From Serendipita indica DSM 11827 (Eukaryota; Basidiomycota; Agaricomycetes; Sebacinales; Serendipitaceae), in NCBI GenBank assembly GCA_910890315.1, contig CAJVGD010000042.1, positions 1,798,001 through 1,862,000 on the forward strand: a stretch of 64,000 bases of DNA. Direction: 5' to 3'. The translations under genes and the position numbers were made by a program. Positions 34,284 through 45,882 of the stretch are shown here, in pieces (the stretch's first letter is position 1; each line of letters starts with the position of its first letter). A model generated the notes under the pieces. That model did not search any database and was not told the origin of the DNA. It was given only the letters and a program-made list of their open reading frames with translations.

Positions 34284-37200
34284 ATGCACTCTTCCACCGC
34301 CGCCAACAAGACGCCTCTCCGCAGAGTGTCTACGCATGCATCCAACACAACCACTTCTTCTCGTCTTGCTCCTTCTCCTCAGCCCCGTCTATCGACAGAT
34401 TCACGCCTGCTAGAGGAGATTCTTCACGACGGCGACGAGATTGGTCCTGGCCTCTGCATCCTCGGCCAGCCAATTTCCATCGTCCACGCCCGCACGGCCC
34501 ATGTCAATCCCCTCCGTGTCCTTAGAAAGCTCGGGACAGGCACCTATGCCGTCGTTTATCTCGTCCAGGAGATGGTAGGAGACCACTCAACCTTTCTCGA
34601 CATTATGGACGACTCTCCGCCAGCCTCACCGGCTCCGGTTGGTCGTCTATTTGCGCTCAAATGCCTCATCAAGCACGCTCAAGACCAAGAGGCTCAGTTG
34701 CAAGAAGCCACGATCCACCATTCGTTGCCGATTCATGACAATGTGGTCACCTTATGGACGACGCTCGAAACGGCTTCTTACCTCTTGCTCGTCCTCGACT
34801 ATGTCCCCGGCAAAGATTTGTTCTACTTCCTCGAGCAGCAGCGGGACTATGAGGAAACACCGCCTGCACCGGATCGAGTGCTCCAGCCCCTTTCTTACCC
34901 GCGGCTCCGTCTTCTCGCGTCCATGTTCACCCAAATGTGCGATGCAGTTGCCCATTGCCACAGAAACCGCGTCTTTCATCGCGACATCAAGCCCGAAAAC
35001 TTCATGGTCACCGACGAGCGTATCTACAACCCGGCCACTCGCCAAGACGAGCGCAGAGTCACCGTCAAGCTCACCGACTTTGGCCTCGCCACGCGTGACG
35101 TGTATTCGGGCGATATGGACTGTGGCAGCGCGCCATACATGAGCTTCGGTAGGTACCGCGTGCTCGTCCCCGATAACGGCCAAATGACCCATTTACAGAA
35201 TGCAATAACAATATTACCCCGACATATGCGACTGGTCCGGCCGACGTATGGTCGCTGGGCATCGTGCTCATCAACATGCTCTACCACGGCAACCCGTGGC
35301 GAACAACGGCGATTGGCCAATGCACCTCTTTCGACTATTTCCTGCGAGAGCCTATTGCGTTCTTTATGGAGCAGTTTGATGGGCTCACACCTGCCGTCGC
35401 AGAGTTTTTCGCGCGCCGCATCTTTTGTCTCTTGGAACCGCCCATGCCTCCGAGTGCAGACAATGGAATCGTCAACCCTGCCGTCTACTCAGCCAATATT
35501 GGCTGTCGAATCACCGCAGAGCAGTTTGGTATCTGGGCTCGCGACCTTGCGCTTCACCTCGGGCCTTCGGCTAGGCGTACGCCCGCACTCGCCTTTCAAC
35601 CGATGCCGGAGCCTGCACTGGATCCACAAGTCAATTCATATGCAACTCGTCCTCGTTCACCCCCAGAGGCCAACAGGCTTGCGCCGTCGGTCTCACAGCC
35701 AGGTACCCGCACCCCTTCTCCTTCGTACCGCAACCGTCCTCCTGCCCCCATTCATGCTTCCGTGCTCGCGGCCAATCAAGCCAATGGTGTAACCCCAGAG
35801 TCGGATGATGACGATTCGGATTTCGAGCGCTCGCGGACAGCGTCCAGCAAGCGGAGGAAACGCGCTCCACGTGGAAAGTCGCAGGTGTCCCACCACCACC
35901 AGCAACAGCCGCAGCCGTCGATGGAAACTTCTTCGTCTGCTGCAGCAGAGTATGCTGCCAGTGTTCGAGCTGCTTCCGATCGGCGTCTGTTGGATCTCGC
36001 CGAAAAGTCGCAGCTCGTTGCGCGAGAGGCTAGTCTGATCAAGGCGCAGAAGACGCCGCCGCCAGCAGCGTTTACGCCACTTGGTCCAGCTCATACTCCC
36101 ATCCCCAATGTCTCTGTCAACGTGGTCCCTGCGACGCCTGCACCGACTGCGCCTGTTGCTGTCCCTCGCTCGACGCCCGAGTTGCGGAAGAAGAAGTCGG
36201 CTGGGTGGACTGCTATTTTCCAACGGGATTCTACTTCAGACCAAGAGATGCCTTCGGCTGCAGAGCTGGCTGCGATTGATCCCGAGGTCGAGGAGAGAAA
36301 CTCGCTCTCGTTTCCCTCGCCCATCTCGACAGCAGATACAAAGCAAACGGCGACTGTTCGCAATGTGTCGAATCTCATCATGGGTCTCGATTCGTCTGCA
36401 CCTCCTGCTCATCCGTCGTCTACTTCCGGTCGTAGTCCCCTGGAGGCGTATGATGACAATGTGCCGTGGAGTGGACGCAGCTCCAGCTTGTCTTCGCGTG
36501 GACGACGCAAGGACCGGGGTGGTGGTGCAGGTCGTGGAGACGGTCGTCGTGAAGTCTCGCCTGGCTCGCTCATGTCCGTGTCGACTGGGAGCACATCCAA
36601 CAGCTGGATACGTGGTCGATCCGCTCCATCGACCAACGATCGCAAGTCACGTTCCAAGAGCCCTACCGCGTCGGCTATTGCTCAGTTTAACATCCTCGCG
36701 CCTTCGCCAAACGAGACACCACGCAATGCTGTCCCGCCTTCGCAAAAGTTGATCTACGTTCGCGAAGAACCGCCGCCGCCTGTCCCTGCGGTGCCAGAAC
36801 CGTACCGCGCTCATGTTCCTGTACCACACCAAGTCGACCCGCAAAGCGCTGTAGGTCCATCTGGTCACCGTCGCTCGTATGCACCGTCTATCAACAGTAT
36901 CTCGACCACCACCACGTCTTCGTCGGCGTTTACGGCGTTTAGTGGCAAGAAGGGCTGGCGAAACTCGGGCGCGACGAGCAGCTCGCGGGCCAGTGTGCAT
37001 AGTGTTTCTACGACTGCCACGAGCCTGTCTTCTGGCTCTGGTTCGTGGAGAGCTGCTGCCAATGGGAAGAAGGGCGACCCACCACCGCTTCCTGCGACCA
37101 ATATCAAGAGTGCGTAACGCGTTGATTGGGTTTGAGATTTAGGACTAACAAATCTACAGAGATTGATGGTATTCCATGGATGCTAGACGAATTGCCGCGT

Positions 37201-37611
37201 CAAATGACCCACAAGCCAAAGGAACACGTCTTCCCTCCCATGCCCAACAAGAAGGCCAATCGACGTCGACCACCAAGTGCGCCTACGTCGCCTACTGGTC
37301 CCACATTCTCACTCGACCCAATCTCGGAGCGGCCGAGAAAGAGCTCGATGAAGCCGCCACGCTCTGCTGCTTCCATTGCACCATCGATGGTCTCATCCAC
37401 CGTAGACGAGCCCGTCATGTACGAGAGCGGTGGTCTCGACGCCGAAGCCAAGTCGTTTGGAGCCGGACGTGGAGGGGTTAGCGGGCTGTCGATTGATACA
37501 GAGTCGGCGAATCATCTCGCTGGGTATGCTGCGCCTACGATGGACGTTAATCCTGTTGCGTCCAAGCCGCCAAAGACACCGACAAAGTCGTGGCTGCGCT
37601 GGCGAAAGTGA
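34284..37611 (+). CDS. Ser/Thr protein kinase, Ran1/Sks1/Vhs1-like, with long disordered tail
   Basis: Three exons (34284-35148, 35199-37109, 37160-37611) give 1075 residues. The kinase domain (about residues 65-440) has the Gly loop LGTGTYAVVYLV, Lys in FALKCL, the catalytic loop VFHRDIKPENF, DFGLATRDVYSGD, and an activation end CGSAPYMSF joined by splicing to ECNNNITPTYATGPADVW, so the usual APE reads SFE. This layout matches fungal nutrient- and cell-cycle-linked kinases of the Ran1/Pat1 and Sks1/Vhs1 group. The remaining 600 residues are low-complexity Ser, Pro, Arg and Gln, with a conserved-looking C-terminal patch KIDGIPWMLDELPRQM and a basic end SWLRWRK. The ATG at 34284 is preferred because upstream sequence is leader-like and lacks an ATG in frame. 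Expected in cytosol and nucleus. Confidence 0.9.
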
Positions 37612-38505
37612 ACAATCCTTCCCTCCCCGCCTCGCGTCGTCTCCTCATCCGTCCTGAGATGGCGCGCGGTATTCCGACGGCAAATTCTCTCTCTGGCTCC
37701 ATGAATCGCGTCCCTAATCGGCTCCCATCTTCGCCACGCAGTCGCTGCATAGAAGCTGCAAAGTCGCCCTTTAAACTTTAACCCGCTACCGCATACCTAA
37801 TCACCATCACAACAACTACACTCTTTGACCTCGATTTTATCCACTATTTTTTCGCCAACCCTCCAACCTCTTTGTCCGAAAACGAGCTGTCTCTCCTTTT
37901 TTTTGTGTGTTTGTGTCCGCCTAGTGTTGTTTCACTCGTGCAAACATTCCCAAACCCCCATGCCTCGATCTCGTCGCGTATGTCGCGCCGTTGGTGGCTC
38001 ATACAAGGCTACTACAGCGGCTGACGTGCGTGCGTGCCGTGTGCGCACGTCGGTTTTTATATCAATCCAACCCCTTCTTCTCACCGTACGAGCTATCTTG
38101 CTCACGAGCTTCGGTGGTCGAAAGGGACCGGTCTGTCAACTGTTGTCGCCAGTGATTGGAATCCAAAGCGTTTTTTTTGCCGTCTTTTGGGCTGTGGCGT
38201 TGTGAGTTTTGGAGACGCTCGTGAGTCGTCAATGCGTATTCTGAGAATGGGTTCGGTCGTACAATTCTTTTCTGAGTGGGTCGAGGCGTCGTGGGTAGTG
38301 GCTTGTGGAGAGCTTGAGCCGTTACGACTGCGTGCTTGAGAGTAATGCTTATTCAACTCACAGGCTTTTATGGTCTATACACCTCTTGGTGTCCCTCTCC
38401 CGTGCTCGGCTTATGAACCCATCGAAATAGTATGTGGGCAGGACTAGATTCGACTTTTCGACAGTATATAAACTGTGGAGTTGGATATCCAGGCCATTTG
38501 GGTCG
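37612..38505. other. Intergenic after the kinase
   Basis: Kinase 3' UTR and unassigned sequence; no gene is supported. It ends at the second SINE copy. Confidence 0.5.
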
Positions 38506-38856
38506 CAATGGCCAACGCTGTGGCCGAGTAAATCAAGTTGGCAATGGCTCAAGAGGATGGGTTTGTTAGGGTGATTAACAAGCGCGAGGTGGCCCAGTGG
38601 TTAAGGCGCAGCCACTGGGGTGTCTCGCGCCGTTGTCGGGGTTCGAATTCGATGTGCCCCGGTTCGAATCCCGGGGATCCCATGGCCGAAGGGTGGGCTC
38701 TGTTAAACTCCCCCAAGGGTGACCGCCAAGGTCAATAGCTCGCGCACCTATTGACTGACAACGGTACATTCGCGGCTGGGTTGCAGGTGACCCTTCAAAA
38801 GGCCAGGCCTCGATAGTGGCAAAGAGGTAAAGGTTCCTTTTTGACCTGGCCACTGG
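38506..38856 (+). repeat. tRNA-derived SINE, copy 2
   Basis: Exactly as long as copy 1 (351 bases) and in the same direction. The tRNA-like head starts near 38581 (GCGCGAGGTGGCCCAGTGG, TTAAGGCGCAG), with a strong T-arm-like stem CCCCGGTTCGAATCCCGGGG. The T-arm stem is better preserved than in copy 1. The same downstream body and T-run tail follow. No long poly-A tail and no obvious flanking duplication is seen. The perfect T-arm stem could still serve a pol III internal promoter. Confidence 0.8.
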
Positions 38857-40451
38857 CTCACTTTAGAACTCGACACCAAAGGGAGCTCTCTCTAGACAAG
38901 ACCTTGCTTGATGCTGGTCAACTCTGCTGGAGATTGCGAGTACAGCGGGTTGGAATATAGACGGCTCAATTCCAAAGCCTTCTCAATTGTATCTCATTGA
39001 ATTGGCCTATTTCAAGCCAGTTTGGTCATCTATTTGGCAAGGCCGTCACTTGAACTCTAACGCCATCAGTGACCCTGCCGTTGATCGTGGCATCAAGGGC
39101 TGTATGTCGTTCAAAATCTATACGAGTTGCTTCAGGCGACTCAAGTGATCTGTCATCTCATCTTTTATGATCCATCGGCTCCATCAGATGGCCCTCTCGG
39201 TCGCTCATTCCCTTCCTTTATGAATCGGTGCATTGGCACGTCTATCGGACACAGAACTATCATAGAGCGTAGAGACTTGCACACATCGTCGTGCGTACAA
39301 TCGCCCGATGGCTCCATCCTTTCGCTCCCATTTGCTTCGTGTCCAGTCGGCATCAGAACTTTACCACACGCCACAGATGTAGCTTCTTCGGTAGTCTAAT
39401 CCACACCAGGCCCTAAGGTCATGCAGTTGAACTCGGCGTCCTCTTGCAGGGTTGCCTCTCTCGCTGCATGCTTTTCTGCCTGGGATACGATTGAACTAGC
39501 AAGGATTCACGTGTAATGCGAGGCATTGTTGTACTCTAGTGCCAAAGACTCACTCCAGAAGTTGGCCACGGAACACGGATCGGATTAAGTAGATTTACAT
39601 CGTAGAAATAGATCGCTTTCAATGTAATCTGACTGTCGGCGTGAGAGTAAAGTCAGATGGTGTATCAGTATTGGAGATGACTTTTGCTGAGGTAAGCGTA
39701 CCACTTTGAAGTCCAACTCGTCGGCCCACTCCAGCCTTCTGTTCAGACAATCAGTGCCCGAGTAATCATAGATCTCACCATTCAACTGTCTCTGGGTATT
39801 TGAAGCGTCCTGTCGTTTTAATTGGAGCCCATTTCCAACGACGACGCGTTAGCCCAGGTGCGTGGAAGGTTTCCTCGCTCTTTTGCTGAGGAGACATGAT
39901 TGAGTAGTCTGTATATATGGCTAAAACGTGCTTGACGCTTCGAAAGTATGTGGATTGTGGAAGAATGTAAAAGGCAAATCGTGATGTTTCGACAGCATCC
40001 GTCTACCGTCCGCACTATGTTTACCCTTCTGGATACTATTAACGAACCAGGTTCCCATTTTAGCTACTCCCCTTATGTCTGAGTGCTTGGAACTAACACG
40101 AATTGGCTGCTATGGGATCTCCGCTACAAATCGTTATATAGGTCCTTCAATGCGTAATAAGCTACCTTGGTCGATCCACTTGAATAACCTCGTCGAAAAC
40201 TCCATTCCAAGTCACGCAGCGTTCAAAAGTAAAACATTTGATTGGCACAGTCAAACTACCTAAGAGTACAAGCTTGTCTACACAAGGTTGTAGAGCGTCG
40301 AATCAAAAAGTTCGTAGTCGGAGTTGCAAAGCGTCGCATTAGAGTTGCAGTCAAGGTGAGGGAGGATCCCGTCCACATAATGAACACATAGATGGAGAGT
40401 CGATGAGTCTTTGGATACTTCTAGAGTCTAACAAAAATAGCACTGAGCCAT
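38857..40451. other. Gene-free stretch
   Basis: Only short open frames with no recognisable domain are present, including one of 90 codons at 39127-39399. The sequence is more AT-rich than the flanking genes. I see no further repeat copy. Confidence 0.45.
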
Positions 40452-43400
40452 TCAGGCCTCGATGATCCCAGAGGCGCTAGGCCAGACGCCATTGCCAGAC
40501 CTCGACAGACTGAGGGAAAGCTTGCCCTGTTCCTTCTTCTGTCGGATGCCTTTGACCTCTTGTCGGATCAGGTCACGCAGGCGCTCGAGGTCGACAAGAC
40601 GGTCAGCTTTCGAGCCCATAATGAGATTGCGCCAAATGGCCGCAGCGGCAACAGAATTGTCGACTTGAAGCTGCAACGGTCGGTGGAGGCGGATCATGCG
40701 TTGAACGACTTGATCCGGAGCCGGGTACGCGTCGTTGGCAAACGCCATACGAATACCAAACCACCATCCAAGTGGCTATTAAACAAGTTAGAATGCGCGA
40801 AGAAATCACGAGAGCGACGTACTCGGCCATCAGGAAGTGACTTTTCAAGATAGGTGTCATACGTGATGATCGAGGCGTCTGGCAACGAGAACCTGGGACA
40901 ATTGTCAGAGAGGTTGATAGCGGCGGCGACAAACAATGCTCACCGGTGAACTACCCAGTGATTGTCCTCTCGTCTGTGCCGTGTCAAAGCGAGGATGAGC
41001 TTGGGATGTCCACGGAAGCCGAATGGTGTCCATAGCTCGCGGAGCATGACGGAGACCTCTTCGTGGCGGCCATTGTACGCAGCATTGTTAATTGCGTCTG
41101 CGATATTCGGTGGGACAAACATCTTGTCGACAGTGGCGGGAGGATATTGCGTCATCTGCGCGCGTACATATCGCTTGTAGATCTGAGAGGTCCAGATGGT
41201 GAGTGCAACTTCGTCGACTTGTTCGCCACGGTCACACGACTTGAGAGCATTCTCCAGTTCGGTATAGGGCCAGATGACTGCCCAGTTGAGAAGGCGCTGG
41301 TTGACCTTGAGCCACGGTGGTGGTTGGTCCGCCTCTGTAGAATACTTGGCGACCCAGTCACCACCTTCTTGATCCCCTGGGCTAGTGACATTGCCGCCGG
41401 TCTGAGAGTTGGAGTCCTGGCGACGATGGCCACCGCGTGTGCCTTTAGTAGGGCTGCGGCCGTAATAATCAGAGTCATGAATAGCGTTGTCTTCTCCATT
41501 GAGAACAGATCCTCCCCAGCAGGTCCTTCCTCTTCTTCAATTTCCCATGTTGCATGCGAACGGGGTGAGGCGTGAGCATTCCGCTTGCGCAGCTTGTACA
41601 CTTCTTCATCGTACAGTCGTTCTCCGGGTGAAATGAGACCAGCCGCAGGAGGTTCGACTATGTCATGTCAGGAGGATAACAAAAGCAATGAGACGACGTA
41701 CTGTTCAAGTGATCTGGCTGATAACTAAGCCCGTGCTCGTCGGCTGCATGCTCAGGATGCAAGGAATCGTCATCTTCCTCTTCTTCTCTACCCTTGATTT
41801 GACGAGGCTGAGACTTGCCCATATTCGCTGCTTGGAACTGGCGTGTAAGTTCCTGGACATGGTCGGAAAGAAGTCTCGCCCATTCGGGGGCCTGAAAGAT
41901 GTCAGTTGCGCATAGTGTAGTACCAGGTAAGCTTACCTCATCTGGAAGGCGGGCGGTCACAATATCTCGCGGGTCTCCGAATGCTTGTTTGTGAAGCTTG
42001 GCAGCCATCGAAGGCGTGCGCTTGACAGTCTAAAAACAGTCAATAATTATAGGGATATTTCACTCGGTACTCACATCGTAGTCCTCGTTGAGTCCAAGCT
42101 TCCTAAGCCGTCCAGCAATGGCCTTTCTGACGGCTTTACGAACGACCGGATGCTGAAGCTCGTCCTCGGCGGCTTGCAGCAACACGCAAAGATCTTCGTC
42201 GTGATGCAAGTCGAGGGCTCGCTGAACCTCTTCGCTGTAGTCAATGGCCTCACTGCGCATAGCAGGTGTCCGGAGCATCTCTACGAGTTGACGCTCGTTC
42301 ATTCCTTCTACATCGACAATCTCAGTCTCTGGATAGTCTCGAAGTACGAGTGCATCTGGCCGGGCTTTTGGAGTGGTAGAACGAATGGTCTCTTTATCGA
42401 CGACATCGTAGTGTTCTTGAATGTGATGGCCAATATCTGCATCATCGTCAATGTGACCAATAGACTCTGCCGGCTCAGGCTCGGGAGCGGCGTGGACCTC
42501 TTCACGAACCACGACGACATCAGGTTCGTCGTCTACGAGCTCGTGAACGTGACTGAGAACATGCTCGTCTGCTGGTGCGGTCTCAATGACACCTCCACGC
42601 CCATGACCCGTGTTGAGGGTGACGGTGTTGACAACGGGAGTCTTGGCGGCGGAACTGGGAGTGCGTACATGCTGTTCAGGAGTGCTCACGCGAGGCGGAT
42701 TGACATCTTTAGAATCAAGAGGGGGAGAAATGAGTTTTAGTTTGAGCGTACTGACGACGGTAGGGGGATCGTGCTTCCCATACTGCGTACGATGAAACCA
42801 TGGAGTTTCATACGCAGCCGCAGTGAGAGGCGCGTCCGGGGCGCGGGAGTGCTTGTGGGCAGAGGAATCCTCACCTCTGACGACCATACGAGAACCAGGT
42901 CGGGAAACGCCCGCTGCACTCGCGGCGCGGTTTGCTGGATGAGCAGGAAGAGCAACACTGGCAGCAAGCCCTTGGGGTGTCTTGAAGGGCGAGCGAAGAG
43001 GTGGAACGTGACCTTCGACCCTCCTTGCATACGGGTTTGGTGCTGGGGGAGGTGATTTGACCCTGGGTGTTGTATATCCGCCCGCGGCATAGATATCCTC
43101 GTCTGTAGCGGCAAGACTACGAATTCCATGGCCATCAGCAGACCTTGCATCGACAGATGGTGGCCTAATGTCAATCTCCAACGCGGATGGGCCATTGTTT
43201 GGTGGAGTCGGACGGGTGGACGGTGGACGGCGCTGCTCCATACGAGAGGGGACACGGGAGCCTTGACGGGAGTGAGCACCTGCAGGACGAGCAGCGGGCA
43301 TAGCGTATTGATTCTCTGGAGGAGACATTGGGACATGTTGATTGAGTGGTGTCCATCCACGGGATCCAAAGTTTTCGAGGCCAGCCTATGACCATACACA

Positions 43401-43910
43401 TAAGCACTCAAATGATCTCTATCGGGGACGCTACTGGATAACGTACGGGCTTGCGCGGACCTGAGCCGCGATTGTGCTCGTCCAGCGGATAACTCATCTC
43501 CGAGTGAGCGAGTTCATCGAGAATCTGTTCATTCTCTTCGGAGACACTGCTCTGTTTAAAGCCCTTTCTACGGTGTTCGGGCGCAAACATGTGTAGGCGC
43601 GGGTCAGCGGGTTCTTCGTCGTCGGTCCAGACAACGACATTGTCAACTGGATCCGAAGGTGCTATCCGATCCAGGAACATCAACACTGCCAGGCCATTGC
43701 GTCAGCGAAGGTCTGCCACGCGCTCGCGGCGCGTCCAACTTGTTCAGAGTGGCGTACCCTTTTCATTGGCACCTGGGGACACCCGTAAGTAGGATTCTAG
43801 TGACTATAAAACGTAGGAGACGTACGAGGTGTCTGTGTTTGATTGATAATCGAATCATAGACGCCGCCTCCCTGCATCATTGCGGATGTGAGCTTTGGAG
43901 TTGCATCCAT
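40452..43910 (-). CDS. Long disordered protein with a degenerate Ulp1 (C48)-like C-terminal domain
   Basis: Gene of about nine exons and roughly 900 residues. The ATG at 43910 begins MDATPKLTSAMMQGGGVYD; further exons give VLMFLDRIAPSDPVDNVVVW, then a Pro/Arg-rich linker and acidic segments (EIVDVEGMNERQLVEMLR; VRKAVRKAIAGRLRKLG; APEWARLLSDHVQELTRQ). The last 250 residues look like a Ulp1/SENP peptidase: PWLKVNQRLLNWAVIWPYTE, IYKRYVRAQMTQYPP, MFVPPNIADAINNA, NHWVVHRFSLPDASIITYDT, RPLGWWFGIRMAFANDAYP and LHRPLQLQVDNSVAAAAIW. His (NHW) and Asp (ITYD) sit where C48 enzymes have catalytic residues, but the expected Gln..DCG reads Q..DNS, so the nucleophile appears absent. One exon join near 41400-41500 is ambiguous. 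The Ulp1 assignment is by motif order only. Confidence 0.6.
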
Positions 43911-44188
43911 TGGGTATCGCGTGAGTTTTAGACGTTGTTAGAAGTAAATAATTGCTGGTTTAGACGTTGCAGAGCGTCTCCAAGGTATCGCTGGTGTCGG
44001 CGTTGGGAGCAACCGAGTTCAACATGTTTGGCCAGGTTTGGTCAAAGTGCCGCTCGCGAGCCCCTAAATCGAAAAACAAATATACAATCCCTGATGCTGT
44101 CTGAGTTTGTATTCTGGTTCATGTCGGACACCAAACACGCTCAAAGAAGAAGGCAGCCAATAAGTCTGTTATTTCTTCGACCTCGACC
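43911..44188. promoter_or_regulatory. Bidirectional promoter region
   Basis: There are 278 bases between the divergent starts of the Ulp1-like gene (minus, 43910) and the uS15m gene (plus, 44189), so both promoters must lie here. No TATA box is evident. Confidence 0.5.
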
Positions 44189-45369
44189 ATGTTCAGGGCA
44201 TCTGTCTCTCGCCGTAAGCAGCGCAAATAAGGATTCATCAATTCGTATAGACTCTATTTCCCAGGTGTTTTAAGCCCAGCGTGCTCTGGTCGGATCACTT
44301 CCGACGTCGCAATCGCCAGTACATCACGCGCAGCAACTCTGGCACCACTCTCAGCGTCTCCAAACGCTCTACGGTCTCTTCATTCATCCAGCACCGTCCA
44401 CGAATCCCAGCGAAAGCGTGACTCGCGGCTAAAAAAGCAGTACCGTCAAAACCTTCGGTCAGAGCTCCAGCGCCAGGCCGAGGCCAACAAGCCACATCCT
44501 GCATTGGGTTATTCTCCTGGGAATGAGCACATTTGGAAGAACAGCTTGCTCTATTCAGTCCTCGTCAAGGAGAGCGACTTGGATAACCTCCCCATACCGA
44601 CCGCCACGATAGAAATGGAGGACGAAGTCGTCGTTCCGACACATACAGACTTTCTCTCTGGTATCCAATCGGATACCCCCGAGCCACAAAAGACGGGAAG
44701 GGTCCTTCCAAAGCTAGACTCACAGAAACGACCCATTGTGGGCGATTTCGAACTCCCACAGCTCATGAACTTTGGGATTGGAGAGACGGAGCGGAAATTC
44801 CTCTTCGATGAGCTCCCAAAGGTGCGTGTCGAAGGCAAACTCTTTGCCCAATCGTCAAGCCCCGGAAGCTTCTTGCCAAGTCGAAATTCGATGAATGCAG
44901 AGCAAATTATGCAAGAAGAGAAGAGCATGCAGTACTGGCTCGGTCGTATACTCGACCTCAAGAACGCCAACGCCCAGGGCCGTGCGTACGAAAACCGACA
45001 GCGAATCGTCGCTGCCTTTTCGTACTCTGGCGCCATGACCGACACGGGTTGTGCAGAGGTACAAGGTACGTTGAAAACTAGGAATCTTGTTCGCCGCTGA
45101 AACCAGAATGCTCAGCTGCCATCCTCACCGAACGTATTCACAATCTCTGGAACCACATCGCCGTGAGCAGGCGGGATATCCACAACCGGAAAAACCTCAT
45201 GGAGCTCATCCAAGCACGCGCAAAGATTCTTCGCTATCTTCGACGTACACAGCGTGCTCGCTACGAAGATCTCTTGCCCAAGATTGGCGTCGAACGAGGT
45301 GCCGTCGAGGGCGAGATTATTCTCACCTTGCAAATGTTCCGTGACGCCTTTATTCCGCTCACGCAGTAG
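44189..45369 (+). CDS. Mitochondrial small-subunit ribosomal protein uS15m
   Basis: Component of the mitochondrial ribosome small subunit (bacterial S15 family). Exons 44189-44213, 44280-45065 and 45116-45369 give 354 residues. The N-terminus is Ser/Arg-rich and matches a mitochondrial presequence (MFRASVSR, SRAATLAPLSASPNALRS). The S15 core is at the C-terminus: NLWNHIAVSRRDIHNRKNL, LIQARAKILRYLRRTQRARY and EDLLPKIGVE. About 240 residues precede it, far longer than bacterial S15 (89 residues) but usual in fungal mitochondrial versions. The frame is maintained across both introns. Confidence 0.88.
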
Positions 45370-45882
45370 ACGTCATCTTGTATCTAATCTTTTAATCGCA
45401 GAGGATCCAACAGGCTCTTTCGAAGCACTACCTACGTAGCTACAACAGGGAATCGGATACGTATGAAACAGGGGGAGTCGAAAACCGACCTGTGGGACGA
45501 GTAGAAGCGCAAGGGTCGACGCACACAGGCGAGCACTTGTATGGCTATATAGTGGATGAATCGGGAGAGGTAGAACGCCATTGGATGCAAAGTAGGAGAG
45601 TAGAGCATAGCGAAACACGTGATTGATTTGATCTGGATGGGGAGAAGAAGTGTGCAACTGTTGTGAGCTTCAAATCCGTCGAGGGTGAGACTTGAAGCGG
45701 TGGAAATCGAAGCAAATCGGGACGGTTGTGTACAGGTTACATACACGTTGGAGCACAAGAGGCCGGTTACCGCACGGGAATGGGGTCAAGTCGGAAGCGA
45801 ATGTGGGTGTCGAAACATGGAAGGGGAGACCAGATCGAGTCGGCATAGACGAGACGCAGTTGAACTTGGTGCATTTCCAGGC
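45370..45882. other. Convergent intergenic region
   Basis: 3' ends of uS15m and the glycine-rich RNA-binding protein. Open frames here are shadows; nothing else is seen. Confidence 0.5.

Noticed and set aside
38857-40451. Search for a retroelement or DNA transposon in the gene-free stretch
   Set aside because: No reverse transcriptase, integrase, transposase or terminal repeats could be seen.
41380-41580. A frameshift in the Ulp1-like gene
   Set aside because: A 57-base GTGGCC..AGCCCAG intron links the two frames in phase; the boundary is ambiguous but no break is required.
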